Below, in pieces: positions 17,097 to 24,889 of a DNA stretch of 64,000 bases. Each line of letters opens with the position of its first letter. Positions within the stretch are counted from its first letter, which is position 1. This stretch comes from Rhodococcoides trifolii (lineage in GTDB: Bacteria; Actinomycetota; Actinomycetes; Mycobacteriales; Mycobacteriaceae), in the NCBI RefSeq assembly GCF_014635345.1, contig NZ_BMCU01000003.1:434001-498000 (forward strand), read 5' to 3'. The notes under the pieces are model-generated. The model was not told the origin of the DNA. It did no database searches and was given only the letters and a program-made list of their open reading frames with translations. A program made the translations under genes and the position numbers.

Positions 17097-18635
17097 ATGA
17101 GTCTTCCAGTCACAGACAAATCGGCTGCCGCCACGACGACCGTGGGCACGCTGATCATCGGCAGCGGTTTCGCCGGCCTCGGTGCCGCGATCAAGCTCGC
17201 TCAGCAGGGCAAGACCGACTTCCTGGTCCTCGAGCGGGGCAACGACGTGGGCGGGACCTGGCGCGACAACACCTACCCGGGAGCGGCCTGCGACGTGCCG
17301 TCGCACCTCTACTCCTACTCCTTCGCACTGAACCCGGACTGGACCCGCTCCTTCTCGAAGCAACCCGAGATCCGCGCGTACATCGAGTCCGTCGCCCGCA
17401 AGTACAAGGTGTACGACAAGCACGTCTTCGGCGCAGCCGTCGAGCGCGCACGGTGGAACGCCGACACGTCCCGCTGGGATGTGGACACCACCAAGGGCAA
17501 CTTCACCGCGAAGATCGTGGTGTCCGCAGTGGGAGCGCTCGCCGAGCCGAACCTGCCCGACATCAAGGGGATCGAAGATTTCCAGGGTGAGGTCTTCCAC
17601 TCCGCGCAGTGGAACCACGACGCCGACCTGACCGGCAAGCGCGTCGCCGTCATCGGAACCGGCGCGTCGTCGATCCAGATCGTTCCCGCCATCGCGGAGA
17701 AGGTGTCGCACCTCGACGTCTACCAGCGCACCGCACCGTGGGTACTCCCCCGCGCCGACCGCGAGTACACCAAGATCGAGCGCTTCGCCTTCAAGCACGT
17801 TCCGGGCTTCCAGCGCCTCTCACGCGCCGGCATCTACGCCACCCGCGAAACTCAGGTGATCGGCCTGACCAAGTCGCGGATGTTCATGAAGCCGATCGAG
17901 CTCGCGGCGCGTCGGCACATCGCCACCCTCATCAAGGACAAGAGCCTGCGCGAGAAGGTCACCCCGAACTTCCAGATCGGCTGCAAGCGCATGCTGATCT
18001 CCAACAACTACTACCCGGCTCTCGACCGGCCGAACGTCGACCTCGTCACCGACGGCATCGCCGAGGTGCGGGCCGGATCGATCGTGACCAAGGACGGAAC
18101 CGAGCGGCCGATCGACGCTCTCGTCGTCGCCACCGGTTTTCACGTGACCGACTCCCCGACGTTCCAGGGCATCTTCGGCAAGGACGGACGGTCGCTGGCC
18201 GATGTCTTCGACGAGCGCGGTCAACAGGGATACAAGGGCGCCAGCGTCGCGGGTTTCCCGAACATGTTCTTCCTCGTCGGCCCCAACACCGGCCTGGGAC
18301 ACACGTCCATGGTGTTCATGATCGAGTCGCAGCTCAACTACGTCATCGACGCCATCGACACCATCGACAAGCACGACATCGGCACGGTCGAGGTGCGTCG
18401 CGACGTGCAGGACCAGTACAACGCGGACCTCCAGAAGCGCATGTCGACCACCGTGTGGATGAACGGCGGCTGCGCCAGCTGGTACCTCGACAAGCACGGT
18501 AACAACACCACGCTGTGGCCGGGATTCACCTTCGATTTCCGCCGCATCACCAAGCAATTCGACCTCGACGCGTACGACAGCGTCCCGACCGCCGACGCCT
18601 CGTCGGCCGCACAGAACAAGGTGGCAGCACTGTGA
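17097..18635 (+). CDS. Flavin-containing Baeyer-Villiger type monooxygenase
   Basis: A 512-residue class B flavoprotein monooxygenase. The FAD motif is GSGFAGLG (22-29), the BVMO fingerprint FQGEVFHSAQW (162-172, FxGxxxHxxxW) is intact, and the NADPH motif is GTGASS. Members insert oxygen into ketones to give esters, or oxygenate thioamides and sulfides. The gene heads a translationally coupled trio with an SDR and an HSL-type esterase, which would allow alcohol to ketone, ketone to ester, and ester hydrolysis. The same three families make up the mymA-lipR-sadH set of M. tuberculosis. The start is leaderless at ATG 17097. Confidence 0.93.
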   Translation: MSLPVTDKSAAATTTVGTLIIGSGFAGLGAAIKLAQQGKTDFLVLERGNDVGGTWRDNTYPGAACDVPSHLYSYSFALNPDWTRSFSKQPEIRAYIESVARKYKVYDKHVFGAAVERARWNADTSRWDVDTTKGNFTAKIVVSAVGALAEPNLPDIKGIEDFQGEVFHSAQWNHDADLTGKRVAVIGTGASSIQIVPAIAEKVSHLDVYQRTAPWVLPRADREYTKIERFAFKHVPGFQRLSRAGIYATRETQVIGLTKSRMFMKPIELAARRHIATLIKDKSLREKVTPNFQIGCKRMLISNNYYPALDRPNVDLVTDGIAEVRAGSIVTKDGTERPIDALVVATGFHVTDSPTFQGIFGKDGRSLADVFDERGQQGYKGASVAGFPNMFFLVGPNTGLGHTSMVFMIESQLNYVIDAIDTIDKHDIGTVEVRRDVQDQYNADLQKRMSTTVWMNGGCASWYLDKHGNNTTLWPGFTFDFRRITKQFDLDAYDSVPTADASSAAQNKVAAL

Positions 18636-19462
18636 GTACGTTCGCCGGCAAAGTAGTCGTCATCACCGGAGCAGGCTCGGGCATCGGCCGCGCCCTCGCT
18701 CTCGATCTCGCAGGACGCGGAGCGAAACTCGCGCTGTCCGACATGGACGACATCGGTCTCGCGGAAACCGTGGAGAAGGTCCGTGCGTTGGGCGCCGAGG
18801 TCAAGAGCGATCACCTCAACGTCACCGAACGCGAAGCCGTTCTGGACTACGCGGAGGCCGTCGCCCAGCACTTCGGCAAGGTCAACCAGGTCTACAACAA
18901 CGCCGGTATCGCCTACCACGGTGACGTCGAGGTGACCCCGTTCAAGGACATCGAGCGCATCGTCGACGTCGACTTCTGGGGAGTCGTGAACGGCACCAAA
19001 GCCTTTCTGCCGCACGTGATCGCGTCCGGTGACGGGCACATCGTCAACGTGTCCTCGCTGTTCGGCATCCTGGCCATGCCCTCGCAGGCGGCGTACAACG
19101 CGGCGAAGTTCGCCGTGCGCGGGTTCAGCGAGGCCCTGCGGCTCGAGATGATGATCGCCAAGCATCCGGTCAAGGTCACTGTCATCCATCCCGGCGGCAT
19201 CAAGACCGCCATCGCCCGAAACTCCACCGTCGCCGAGGGACACGACCAGAAGACGGTCGCCGAGTTCTTCGACCGCAAGCTGGCCAAGACCACTCCGGAG
19301 AAGGCCGCCGAGGTGATCCTCAAGGGCGTGGAGAAGGGGAAGGGCCGCGTACTGATCGGCAGCGACGCCATCGCTCTCGATCTGCTCACCCGCGTCACCG
19401 GTTCCAAGTACCAGAACGTCATCGCCCGAGTCGCGACGCGCGTCATGCCGAAGCCCTCCTGA
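18632..19462 (+). CDS. SDR-family oxidoreductase (SadH-like)
   Basis: A 276-residue short-chain dehydrogenase: TGAGSGIG near residue 12, NNAGIAYHG, catalytic Ser in IVNVSSLFGI and YNAAKFA with YxxxK. After Thr-Gly the chain has LSDMD, so the acidic Asp favours NAD(H). The C-terminal KYQNVIARVATRVMPKPS tail is typical of actinobacterial SDRs next to lipases. The GTG start overlaps the monooxygenase stop (GTGA), and its stop overlaps the next start (TGATG). The likely role is interconversion of a secondary alcohol and a ketone in the operon pathway (inference). Confidence 0.9.
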   Translation: MSTFAGKVVVITGAGSGIGRALALDLAGRGAKLALSDMDDIGLAETVEKVRALGAEVKSDHLNVTEREAVLDYAEAVAQHFGKVNQVYNNAGIAYHGDVEVTPFKDIERIVDVDFWGVVNGTKAFLPHVIASGDGHIVNVSSLFGILAMPSQAAYNAAKFAVRGFSEALRLEMMIAKHPVKVTVIHPGGIKTAIARNSTVAEGHDQKTVAEFFDRKLAKTTPEKAAEVILKGVEKGKGRVLIGSDAIALDLLTRVTGSKYQNVIARVATRVMPKPS

Positions 19463-20364
19463 TGCGGCCGACCACGATTCCGCTGCCGGTGGTCGCGGCG
19501 ACCCTGCGCCCGATCTACCGGGTCATGCTCAACCCGCGGTTCTCGTTCCGTACGCAACGCGCGCTGATGCAGCTGTCGGCGAAGTCGCAGCCCGTCCCTG
19601 ACGGAAGCGTCTTCCGTCAGCAGAGCATCGGCGGGGTTCCGGTCGAGCGCGTCACCGTGGGGGCCACCGAACGCAAGACCGTCGTGCTGTACCTGCACGG
19701 CGGCGCCTTCACCATGGGATCGCCGTTCACCCACCGCCCTCTCACGGCGTCGCTCGCGAAGTACACGGGCAGTGTCGTGATCGTTCCGGATTACCGGCTG
19801 GCACCGGAACATCCCTTCCCGGCCGGACTCGACGACGCGGCGGCGGTGTACGACTCGCTCGTCGACGATCTCGGCATCACGCCGGACTCGATCGTGATCG
19901 CCGGCGACTCGGCCGGTGGCGGCATGACGGTGGCCCTCGCGCGACGGATGGTCGACAAGGGCCGAGGCCCGGCCGCGCTGGCGTTGATCTCGCCGTGGGT
20001 CGATCCGGGCGACCGCGACGCGCCGTTCGACCGGGACCTGTTGGTCAATACCGGGTGGTCGTACACCTCCGCCGACGCGTACCTGGGCTCGGGCGATCGA
20101 TTCGATCCCGGCTTCGCCCCCTCGCACGGCCCGTTGGAAGGCCTACCGCCGACGGTCATGCACATCGGGACCACCGAGGTGCTCTACGAGCAGGTCCGAG
20201 CGTTCGGCGAGAAGCTGCGTGTCGCCGGCGTCGACCTCACCTACGTCGAGTACGACAAGCTCTGGCACGTCGCACACCTGCAGGCGACGTTGATGAAGGA
20301 AGCGGACGACGCCGTCAAGCATCTCGCGTCGTTCCTCGTCGATCACCTGCAGACCGTTCAGTAG
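19462..20364 (+). CDS. HSL-type alpha/beta-hydrolase (LipR-like esterase)
   Basis: A 300-residue carboxylesterase of the hormone-sensitive lipase family. It shows the HGGAF oxyanion motif, PDYRLAPEHPFPAGLDDAAAVYD, the nucleophile elbow GDSAGGG, and the C-terminal His in LWHVAHLQ; the acid position lies in GTTEVLYEQ. No signal peptide is visible. It is the last gene of the monooxygenase operon and would hydrolyse the ester made by the BVMO. Its final 7 nt overlap the 3' end of the convergent lipoprotein gene. Confidence 0.9.
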   Translation: MRPTTIPLPVVAATLRPIYRVMLNPRFSFRTQRALMQLSAKSQPVPDGSVFRQQSIGGVPVERVTVGATERKTVVLYLHGGAFTMGSPFTHRPLTASLAKYTGSVVIVPDYRLAPEHPFPAGLDDAAAVYDSLVDDLGITPDSIVIAGDSAGGGMTVALARRMVDKGRGPAALALISPWVDPGDRDAPFDRDLLVNTGWSYTSADAYLGSGDRFDPGFAPSHGPLEGLPPTVMHIGTTEVLYEQVRAFGEKLRVAGVDLTYVEYDKLWHVAHLQATLMKEADDAVKHLASFLVDHLQTVQ

Positions 20365-21203
20365 CTGCGTTCTCCCAGCCACCCCTCGGCCACCGCGTCC
20401 GGGGAAGCACCACCGCGGACTCGGGCGACCATGTCGGCCAGGTCCGCGGTGGTGAGATCACCGGCCACGACGCCGAGAGCTGTCGTCTGCGCTTCGCCGA
20501 GAGAGTTCTTACGGAACAGCGGCACCACATTCTGCGCGCGGTACGCGTTGTCGGTGTCGGCGAGGGTGACGTCTCGCCTTCCGGAGTCGTCCGTCCCGAC
20601 GTCGGTCGCCGGAACGATCACCGCCTGAACTTCGTTGCGGCGCAACAACTCACGTGCCTCTACGGGATCCACGGACGTCACCGCCGCGAAGGAGCAGCCG
20701 TACGCTGCGCGCAACGGCGCAAGGACTGCCTCGACGTCACCGGTGACCGCGACCGCCGACTGCGCACACAGCGGCGCGAGATCGGCGAGAGTTGCCCCGG
20801 CGAGAGACTCGGCCGTCGCCTCGGTCACGGAGACGCTCTCGCGATTCTCCGCTCCTGCGGCGTCGGAGACGGAAAGCCACTCCGGCAGCGATCGATTGAG
20901 CGCCTCGAACACCTCCTCCGACGTGGACGCCGTCGAATCCGGATCGAGTTCGGTAAGCAGGGCACCGGAGAAATCGGGGACGAACGTCACCGCAACTCGG
21001 TCCAGGGCGGACACCACCTCCGCGAGGGAGGCCGACGGCGGAGCGAGAGTCACCTCCACGCCGGTTCGCCGCAGGGTGCCGGCGTAGACGCGGGCGAGAA
21101 CCGCGGACACGACGGACTCCTCCGACCCGACCACCACCGGGCCGGTCGTCACCTGTCCCGTGGGGGGCGCCGACGTGCACCCCGCCAGCACGAGCACAGT
21201 CAC
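20358..21203 (-). CDS. QAT-family substrate-binding lipoprotein, divergent paralog
   Basis: About 281 residues from the only canonical start (GTG 21203). It is related to the ProX/OpuCC-like binding protein encoded next door: shared segments include VVGSEESVVSAVLARVYAGTL and RAQNVVPLFRKN. A lipobox ends at Cys9 (LVLAGC), but from this GTG the signal peptide has no basic n-region. Extending to ATC 21236 gives ITIGRRWFGAAVTVLVLAGC, a normal lipoprotein signal, with GAGGTGA 6 nt before that ATC. The true start is therefore uncertain and may be non-canonical. It is divergent from the importer operon and has no transporter subunits of its own. Confidence 0.78.
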   Translation of the reverse strand: MTVLVLAGCTSAPPTGQVTTGPVVVGSEESVVSAVLARVYAGTLRRTGVEVTLAPPSASLAEVVSALDRVAVTFVPDFSGALLTELDPDSTASTSEEVFEALNRSLPEWLSVSDAAGAENRESVSVTEATAESLAGATLADLAPLCAQSAVAVTGDVEAVLAPLRAAYGCSFAAVTSVDPVEARELLRRNEVQAVIVPATDVGTDDSGRRDVTLADTDNAYRAQNVVPLFRKNSLGEAQTTALGVVAGDLTTADLADMVARVRGGASPDAVAEGWLGERSY

Positions 21204-21299
21204 GGCTGCGCCGAACCATCTGCGACCGATCGTGATGTCGGCTCACCTCTTTCGCGGTACCAGGGGCACGTGTCGGACCTATCGTTACACTGATCTTCG

Positions 21300-21380
21300 A
21301 TACCATCCCAGAGCGGCCGAGAGATCCGGCTTGTCGACGCCGCAGCAACCAGTCCAGTGCTAATGCCGGAACCGATGGAA
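21300..21380 (+). ncRNA. SAM-I (S-box) like riboswitch upstream of the QAT importer
   Basis: Conserved S-box elements appear in order: CCATC at 21303 (P1 5' side), AGAGCGGCCGAGAGA, the GGC...GACGCCGCAGCAACC core, AGTGCTAATGCC, and CCGATGG (P1 3' side, ending 21378). CCATC pairs with GATGG, and the Shine-Dalgarno GGAAGG starts right after it, so SAM binding could mask translation initiation of the binding-protein gene at 21393. The match is by eye to the known consensus; a covariance-model search would settle it. Confidence 0.75.
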
Positions 21381-21392
21381 GGACCTTCCCCC

Positions 21393-22340
21393 ATGTCTCG
21401 TCTCACTCGTGTGTCCGTCGCTGCCCTTGCAGCCTTGTCGCTGGCGGCGCTCACCGCATGCGGTGGGAATTCCGACCCGCTCAGCAGCGGCGGCGGCTCC
21501 ACGTCCACCGACACCAACTCGATCGTCGTCGGCTCCGCGAACTTCACCGAATCCGAGATCGTCGCCAACATCTACGCCGAGGCGTTGAAGGCCAACGGCT
21601 TCGACGCCAGCACCAAGCTCTCCATCGGCAGCCGTGAGGCATACGTGCCCGCCGTCAGGGACGGGTCGATCGACATGATCCCCGATTACACCGGCAACTT
21701 GCTGCAGTACTTGGACCCGTCGGCCACTGCGTCGTCCGCGTCCGATGTCGACGCCGCCCTTCCGGCAGCGCTGGGATCGGATCTCGCGATCTCCACGCCC
21801 GCACCCGGTGAGGACAAGGACGCCGTCGTCGTCACGCGGGCCACCGCGGAGCGGTGGAACCTGAAGTCGATCGCCGATCTGGCCCAGTACTCCGCCCAGC
21901 TCAAGTTCGGTGGGACACCCGAGTTCACCGAACGTGTTGCGGGTCTTCCAGGCCTGAAGGACAAGTACGGCGTCGACGTCTCGACCGCCAACTACGTCAC
22001 GATCGCCGACGGTGGCGGCCCCGCAACGGTTCAGGCGCTCGTGGGTGGTCAGGTCGACGCGGCCGACATCTTCACCACGGCGCCGTCCATCGCGCAGAAC
22101 GACCTGGTCGTTCTCGAGGACCCCGAGAACGTCTTCGCTGCACAGAACGTCGTGCCGCTCTACAACGCGAGCAAGAAGTCGGACAAGCTCACGCAGGTCC
22201 TCGACGCCGTCTCGTCGAAGATCACCACCGAAGAGCTGATCGCCCTCAACACCGAGGTGTCGGGCGACGCGAAGACCGAGCCGCTCGCCGCGGCCCAGGC
22301 CTGGGTGAAGGAACAGGGTCTCGACCAGCCGGTCTCGTGA
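21393..22340 (+). CDS. Osmoprotectant/QAT ABC importer, substrate-binding lipoprotein
   Basis: A 315-residue lipoprotein with signal peptide and lipobox ending at Cys23 (SLAALTAC). The mature protein is of the OpuAC/ProX type: SIVVGSANFTESEIVANIYAEAL, IDMIPDYTGNLLQYL, FAAQNVVPLYNASK. Family ligands are glycine betaine, choline, carnitine or, in EgtU, ergothioneine. The start at ATG 21393 has GGAAGG 8 nt upstream. It is the first of four genes joined by 4-bp overlaps, under a SAM-I-like riboswitch, which links uptake to methionine/SAM status (betaine or choline could be a methyl donor; inference). Confidence 0.92.
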   Translation: MSRLTRVSVAALAALSLAALTACGGNSDPLSSGGGSTSTDTNSIVVGSANFTESEIVANIYAEALKANGFDASTKLSIGSREAYVPAVRDGSIDMIPDYTGNLLQYLDPSATASSASDVDAALPAALGSDLAISTPAPGEDKDAVVVTRATAERWNLKSIADLAQYSAQLKFGGTPEFTERVAGLPGLKDKYGVDVSTANYVTIADGGGPATVQALVGGQVDAADIFTTAPSIAQNDLVVLEDPENVFAAQNVVPLYNASKKSDKLTQVLDAVSSKITTEELIALNTEVSGDAKTEPLAAAQAWVKEQGLDQPVS

Positions 22341-23479
22341 TCTCGTTTCAGAACGTCACCAAGCAGTTCCCGGACGGAACGACCGCGGTCGATTCGTTGG
22401 ACCTGACGATCGAGCCGGAGTCGTTCACCGTCTTCGTCGGCCCGTCCGGATGCGGCAAGACGACGTCGATGCGGATGATCAACCGCATGATCGAGCCGTC
22501 GTCCGGCACCATCACGGTCGACGGCAAGGACATCAGAGGCGTCGATGCGGTCAAGTTGCGGCTCGGCATCGGATACGTGATCCAGAGCGCCGGCCTTCTC
22601 CCCCACCGGACGGTCGTCGACAACGTCGCGACGGTTCCCGTGCTGCGGGGCGACTCGCGGCGCGAGGCTCGCAAGGCGGCGCTGGGCGTCCTCGAACGGG
22701 TGGGCCTCGACCTGTCACTTGCCAACCGGTACCCGGCACAGCTCTCGGGTGGTCAGCAGCAGCGTGTGGGTGTGGCCCGCGCGTTGGCTGCCGACCCACC
22801 CATCCTGTTGATGGACGAGCCCTTCAGCGCCGTGGATCCGGTGGTCCGTGAAGATCTGCAAGCCGAAATGCAACGGCTGCAAGCGGATCTGAAGAAGACC
22901 ATCGTCTTCGTCACCCACGACATCGACGAGGCTGTCAAACTCGGCGACCGTGTCGCCGTATTCGGTACAGGAGGCCGGCTGCAGCAGTACGACGATCCGC
23001 AGACCGTGCTCGCTTCCCCCGCGACCGACTTCGTGGCGTCGTTCGTCGGACGCGACCGCGGGTACCGCGGCCTGTCGTTCCGAACGGCCGCCGACGTCGA
23101 ACTCCATCCGATCCGCACCGCCGTCGAAGCGGAGCTCACTTCGCTGAGACTCGAACACGGCGAATGGGTCCTGATGGTGACCGAGAACGGCGCTCCCGAC
23201 GGGTGGATGGATGCGGGCGGCCTGGAGGCGCATCGCAACGGACGCAGCCTTCACGAGTGCACGTCGGCGGGCGGGTCGCTGTTCGTCCCCGGGGGCGATC
23301 TGCGCCAAGCGCTGGATGCGGCCATCTCGTCGCCGTCCGGAATCGGTGTCGCCGTCGACAAATCGGGCGTTGTCGTCGGTGGTGTCGACGCTACCGAGAT
23401 CATCGATCTCCTTGCCAAGCAACGCAAGCAGGAAGATCGCGATCGGATGTCTCACGGCGGAGGGGCGCAGGGGCGATGA
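22337..23479 (+). CDS. QAT ABC importer, ATP-binding subunit
   Basis: A 380-residue OpuCA/ProV-like ATPase: Walker A GPSGCGKT (35-42), signature LSGGQQQRV, Walker B ILLMDEPFSAVDP, and His in FVTHDIDEAVKLGD. The ~110 residues after the NBD correspond to the CBS-type regulatory region of this family, but the motifs are weak, and it ends in a charged tail (KQRKQEDRDR). The GTG start overlaps the binding-protein stop (GTGA), and its own stop overlaps the first permease (ATGA). It energises import by the two following permeases. Confidence 0.92.
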   Translation: MISFQNVTKQFPDGTTAVDSLDLTIEPESFTVFVGPSGCGKTTSMRMINRMIEPSSGTITVDGKDIRGVDAVKLRLGIGYVIQSAGLLPHRTVVDNVATVPVLRGDSRREARKAALGVLERVGLDLSLANRYPAQLSGGQQQRVGVARALAADPPILLMDEPFSAVDPVVREDLQAEMQRLQADLKKTIVFVTHDIDEAVKLGDRVAVFGTGGRLQQYDDPQTVLASPATDFVASFVGRDRGYRGLSFRTAADVELHPIRTAVEAELTSLRLEHGEWVLMVTENGAPDGWMDAGGLEAHRNGRSLHECTSAGGSLFVPGGDLRQALDAAISSPSGIGVAVDKSGVVVGGVDATEIIDLLAKQRKQEDRDRMSHGGGAQGR

Positions 23480-24135
23480 ACTACCTCGTCGACAACATCG
23501 GGACGGTTGTCGATCTGACCAAGACGCACCTGTACCTGGCGCTCGTGCCACTGCTGATCGGTCTCCTCATCTCGATACCCGTCGGCACTGCCGTGCGATC
23601 GGTGTCGTGGTTGCGCCGCACCACTCTCGTAGTCGCGAGCATCATGTTCACCATTCCGTCGCTGGCGCTGTTCGTCACCGTGCCCCTGATCGTGGGACTG
23701 CGCGTTCTCGACCCTCTGAACGTCGTGATCGCGCTGTCCGTCTACTCGACGGCACTGCTCGTCCGCGCGGTTCCCGAAGCGCTGGACTCGGTCTCGCCCG
23801 CAGTGGTGGACGCGGCGACGGCGATGGGTTTCACCGGTCTGCGCCGATCACTGACCGTCGAACTCCCCCTTGCCCTTCCGGTCCTCGTCGCGAACGTGCG
23901 CGTCGTAGCCGTGACGAATATTTCGCTGGTGTCCGTGGGGTCCGTGATCGGTATCGGCGGGCTCGGACAGCTGTTCACCCAGGGCTACCAGCGTGACTAT
24001 CCCGATCAGATCCTGGCGGGCATCATCGCGATCGTCGTCCTGGCGCTGTTCTTCGACGCGGTGCTCTACGTCCTCGGACGGGCGGCAACGCCGTGGACCC
24101 GCGTCGGCACTCGATCCAAGGCGGCGCGCGCATGA
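23476..24135 (+). CDS. QAT ABC importer, permease subunit 1
   Basis: A 219-residue membrane protein with about five or six helices. It carries the BPD-transporter permease loop (EALDSVSPAVVDAATAMGFT, the EAA-type motif) and then LPLALPVLVANVRVVAVTNI and SVGSVIGIGGLGQLF, as in OpuCB/YehW proteins. It sits between the ATPase and permease 2 with ATGA overlaps on both sides, giving a standard four-gene importer with two different permeases. Confidence 0.92.
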   Translation: MNYLVDNIGTVVDLTKTHLYLALVPLLIGLLISIPVGTAVRSVSWLRRTTLVVASIMFTIPSLALFVTVPLIVGLRVLDPLNVVIALSVYSTALLVRAVPEALDSVSPAVVDAATAMGFTGLRRSLTVELPLALPVLVANVRVVAVTNISLVSVGSVIGIGGLGQLFTQGYQRDYPDQILAGIIAIVVLALFFDAVLYVLGRAATPWTRVGTRSKAARA

Positions 24136-24824
24136 ACATCTTTTCGCAGGCGTTCGACTACTTCGTCGACGGCGCCAACTGGTCGGGACCCACCGGCATT
24201 GTCGCGAGGTTGCTGGAGCAGCTCTGGTACAGCGCCATCGCCGTGTTCTTCTCGGCGATCATCGCCGTGCCGATGGGACTCGCGATCGGGCACATCCGCA
24301 AGGGTGAGGTGATCCTGGTCGGAATCGTCAACGCGCTCCGATCCATTCCCACCCTGGGCCTGCTCACATTCCTGGTTCTGCTGATCGGGTTGGGACTGAT
24401 CTCCCCCGTCATCGCCCTTGTGTTGCTGGGTATTCCGTCGATTCTGGCCGGTACGTACGCCGGCATCGCGAACGTCGACCGTACGGTTGTCGATGCGGCC
24501 AACTCGATGGGAATGACCCAGCGGCAGGTGCTTTTCCGCGTCGAGGTGCCCAACGCGATGCCGTTGATCCTCGGCGGCATCCGCAGCGCGACGCTGCAGG
24601 TGATCGCCACCGCCACGATCGCCGCGTACGTGAACCTCGGCGGTCTGGGCCGGTACATCTTCGACGGCCTAGCGCTGTACCGCTACGACCGAGTGGTGGT
24701 GGGCGCCATCCTCGTTGCCGTTCTGGCTCTGATCATCGACGGCATCCTCGCGCTGGCGGTGTGGTTGTCACAGCCAGGGACGGGGCGGCTCAAGTTCCGA
24801 AGCGGAGCCCCGGCGAAGTTGTGA
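24132..24824 (+). CDS. QAT ABC importer, permease subunit 2
   Basis: A 230-residue BPD-type permease with about six hydrophobic helices. The EAA loop reads GIANVDRTVVDAANSMGMTQRQ, followed by EVPNAMPLILGGIRSATLQV and AAYVNLGGLGRYIFDG, as in OpuCD. The ATG overlaps the stop of permease 1. Its stop codon lies within the first arm of a nested inverted repeat that can terminate the operon. Confidence 0.92.
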   Translation: MNIFSQAFDYFVDGANWSGPTGIVARLLEQLWYSAIAVFFSAIIAVPMGLAIGHIRKGEVILVGIVNALRSIPTLGLLTFLVLLIGLGLISPVIALVLLGIPSILAGTYAGIANVDRTVVDAANSMGMTQRQVLFRVEVPNAMPLILGGIRSATLQVIATATIAAYVNLGGLGRYIFDGLALYRYDRVVVGAILVAVLALIIDGILALAVWLSQPGTGRLKFRSGAPAKL

Positions 24825-24863
24825 AGGAAAGGCCGCGCCAGGCGCGGTAGATGCTTCACAACT
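24817..24863. terminator. Nested hairpin terminator between convergent operons
   Basis: Outer arms AGTTGTGAAG (24817-24826) and CTTCACAACT (24854-24863) pair perfectly over 10 bp; an inner GC hairpin (GCGCC-A-GGCGC) sits between them. It separates the convergent importer and malic enzyme genes and is symmetrical, so it may serve both strands. Confidence 0.6.
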
Positions 24864-24889
24864 GCGGAAGATACAACTGTGGCCAGGGC

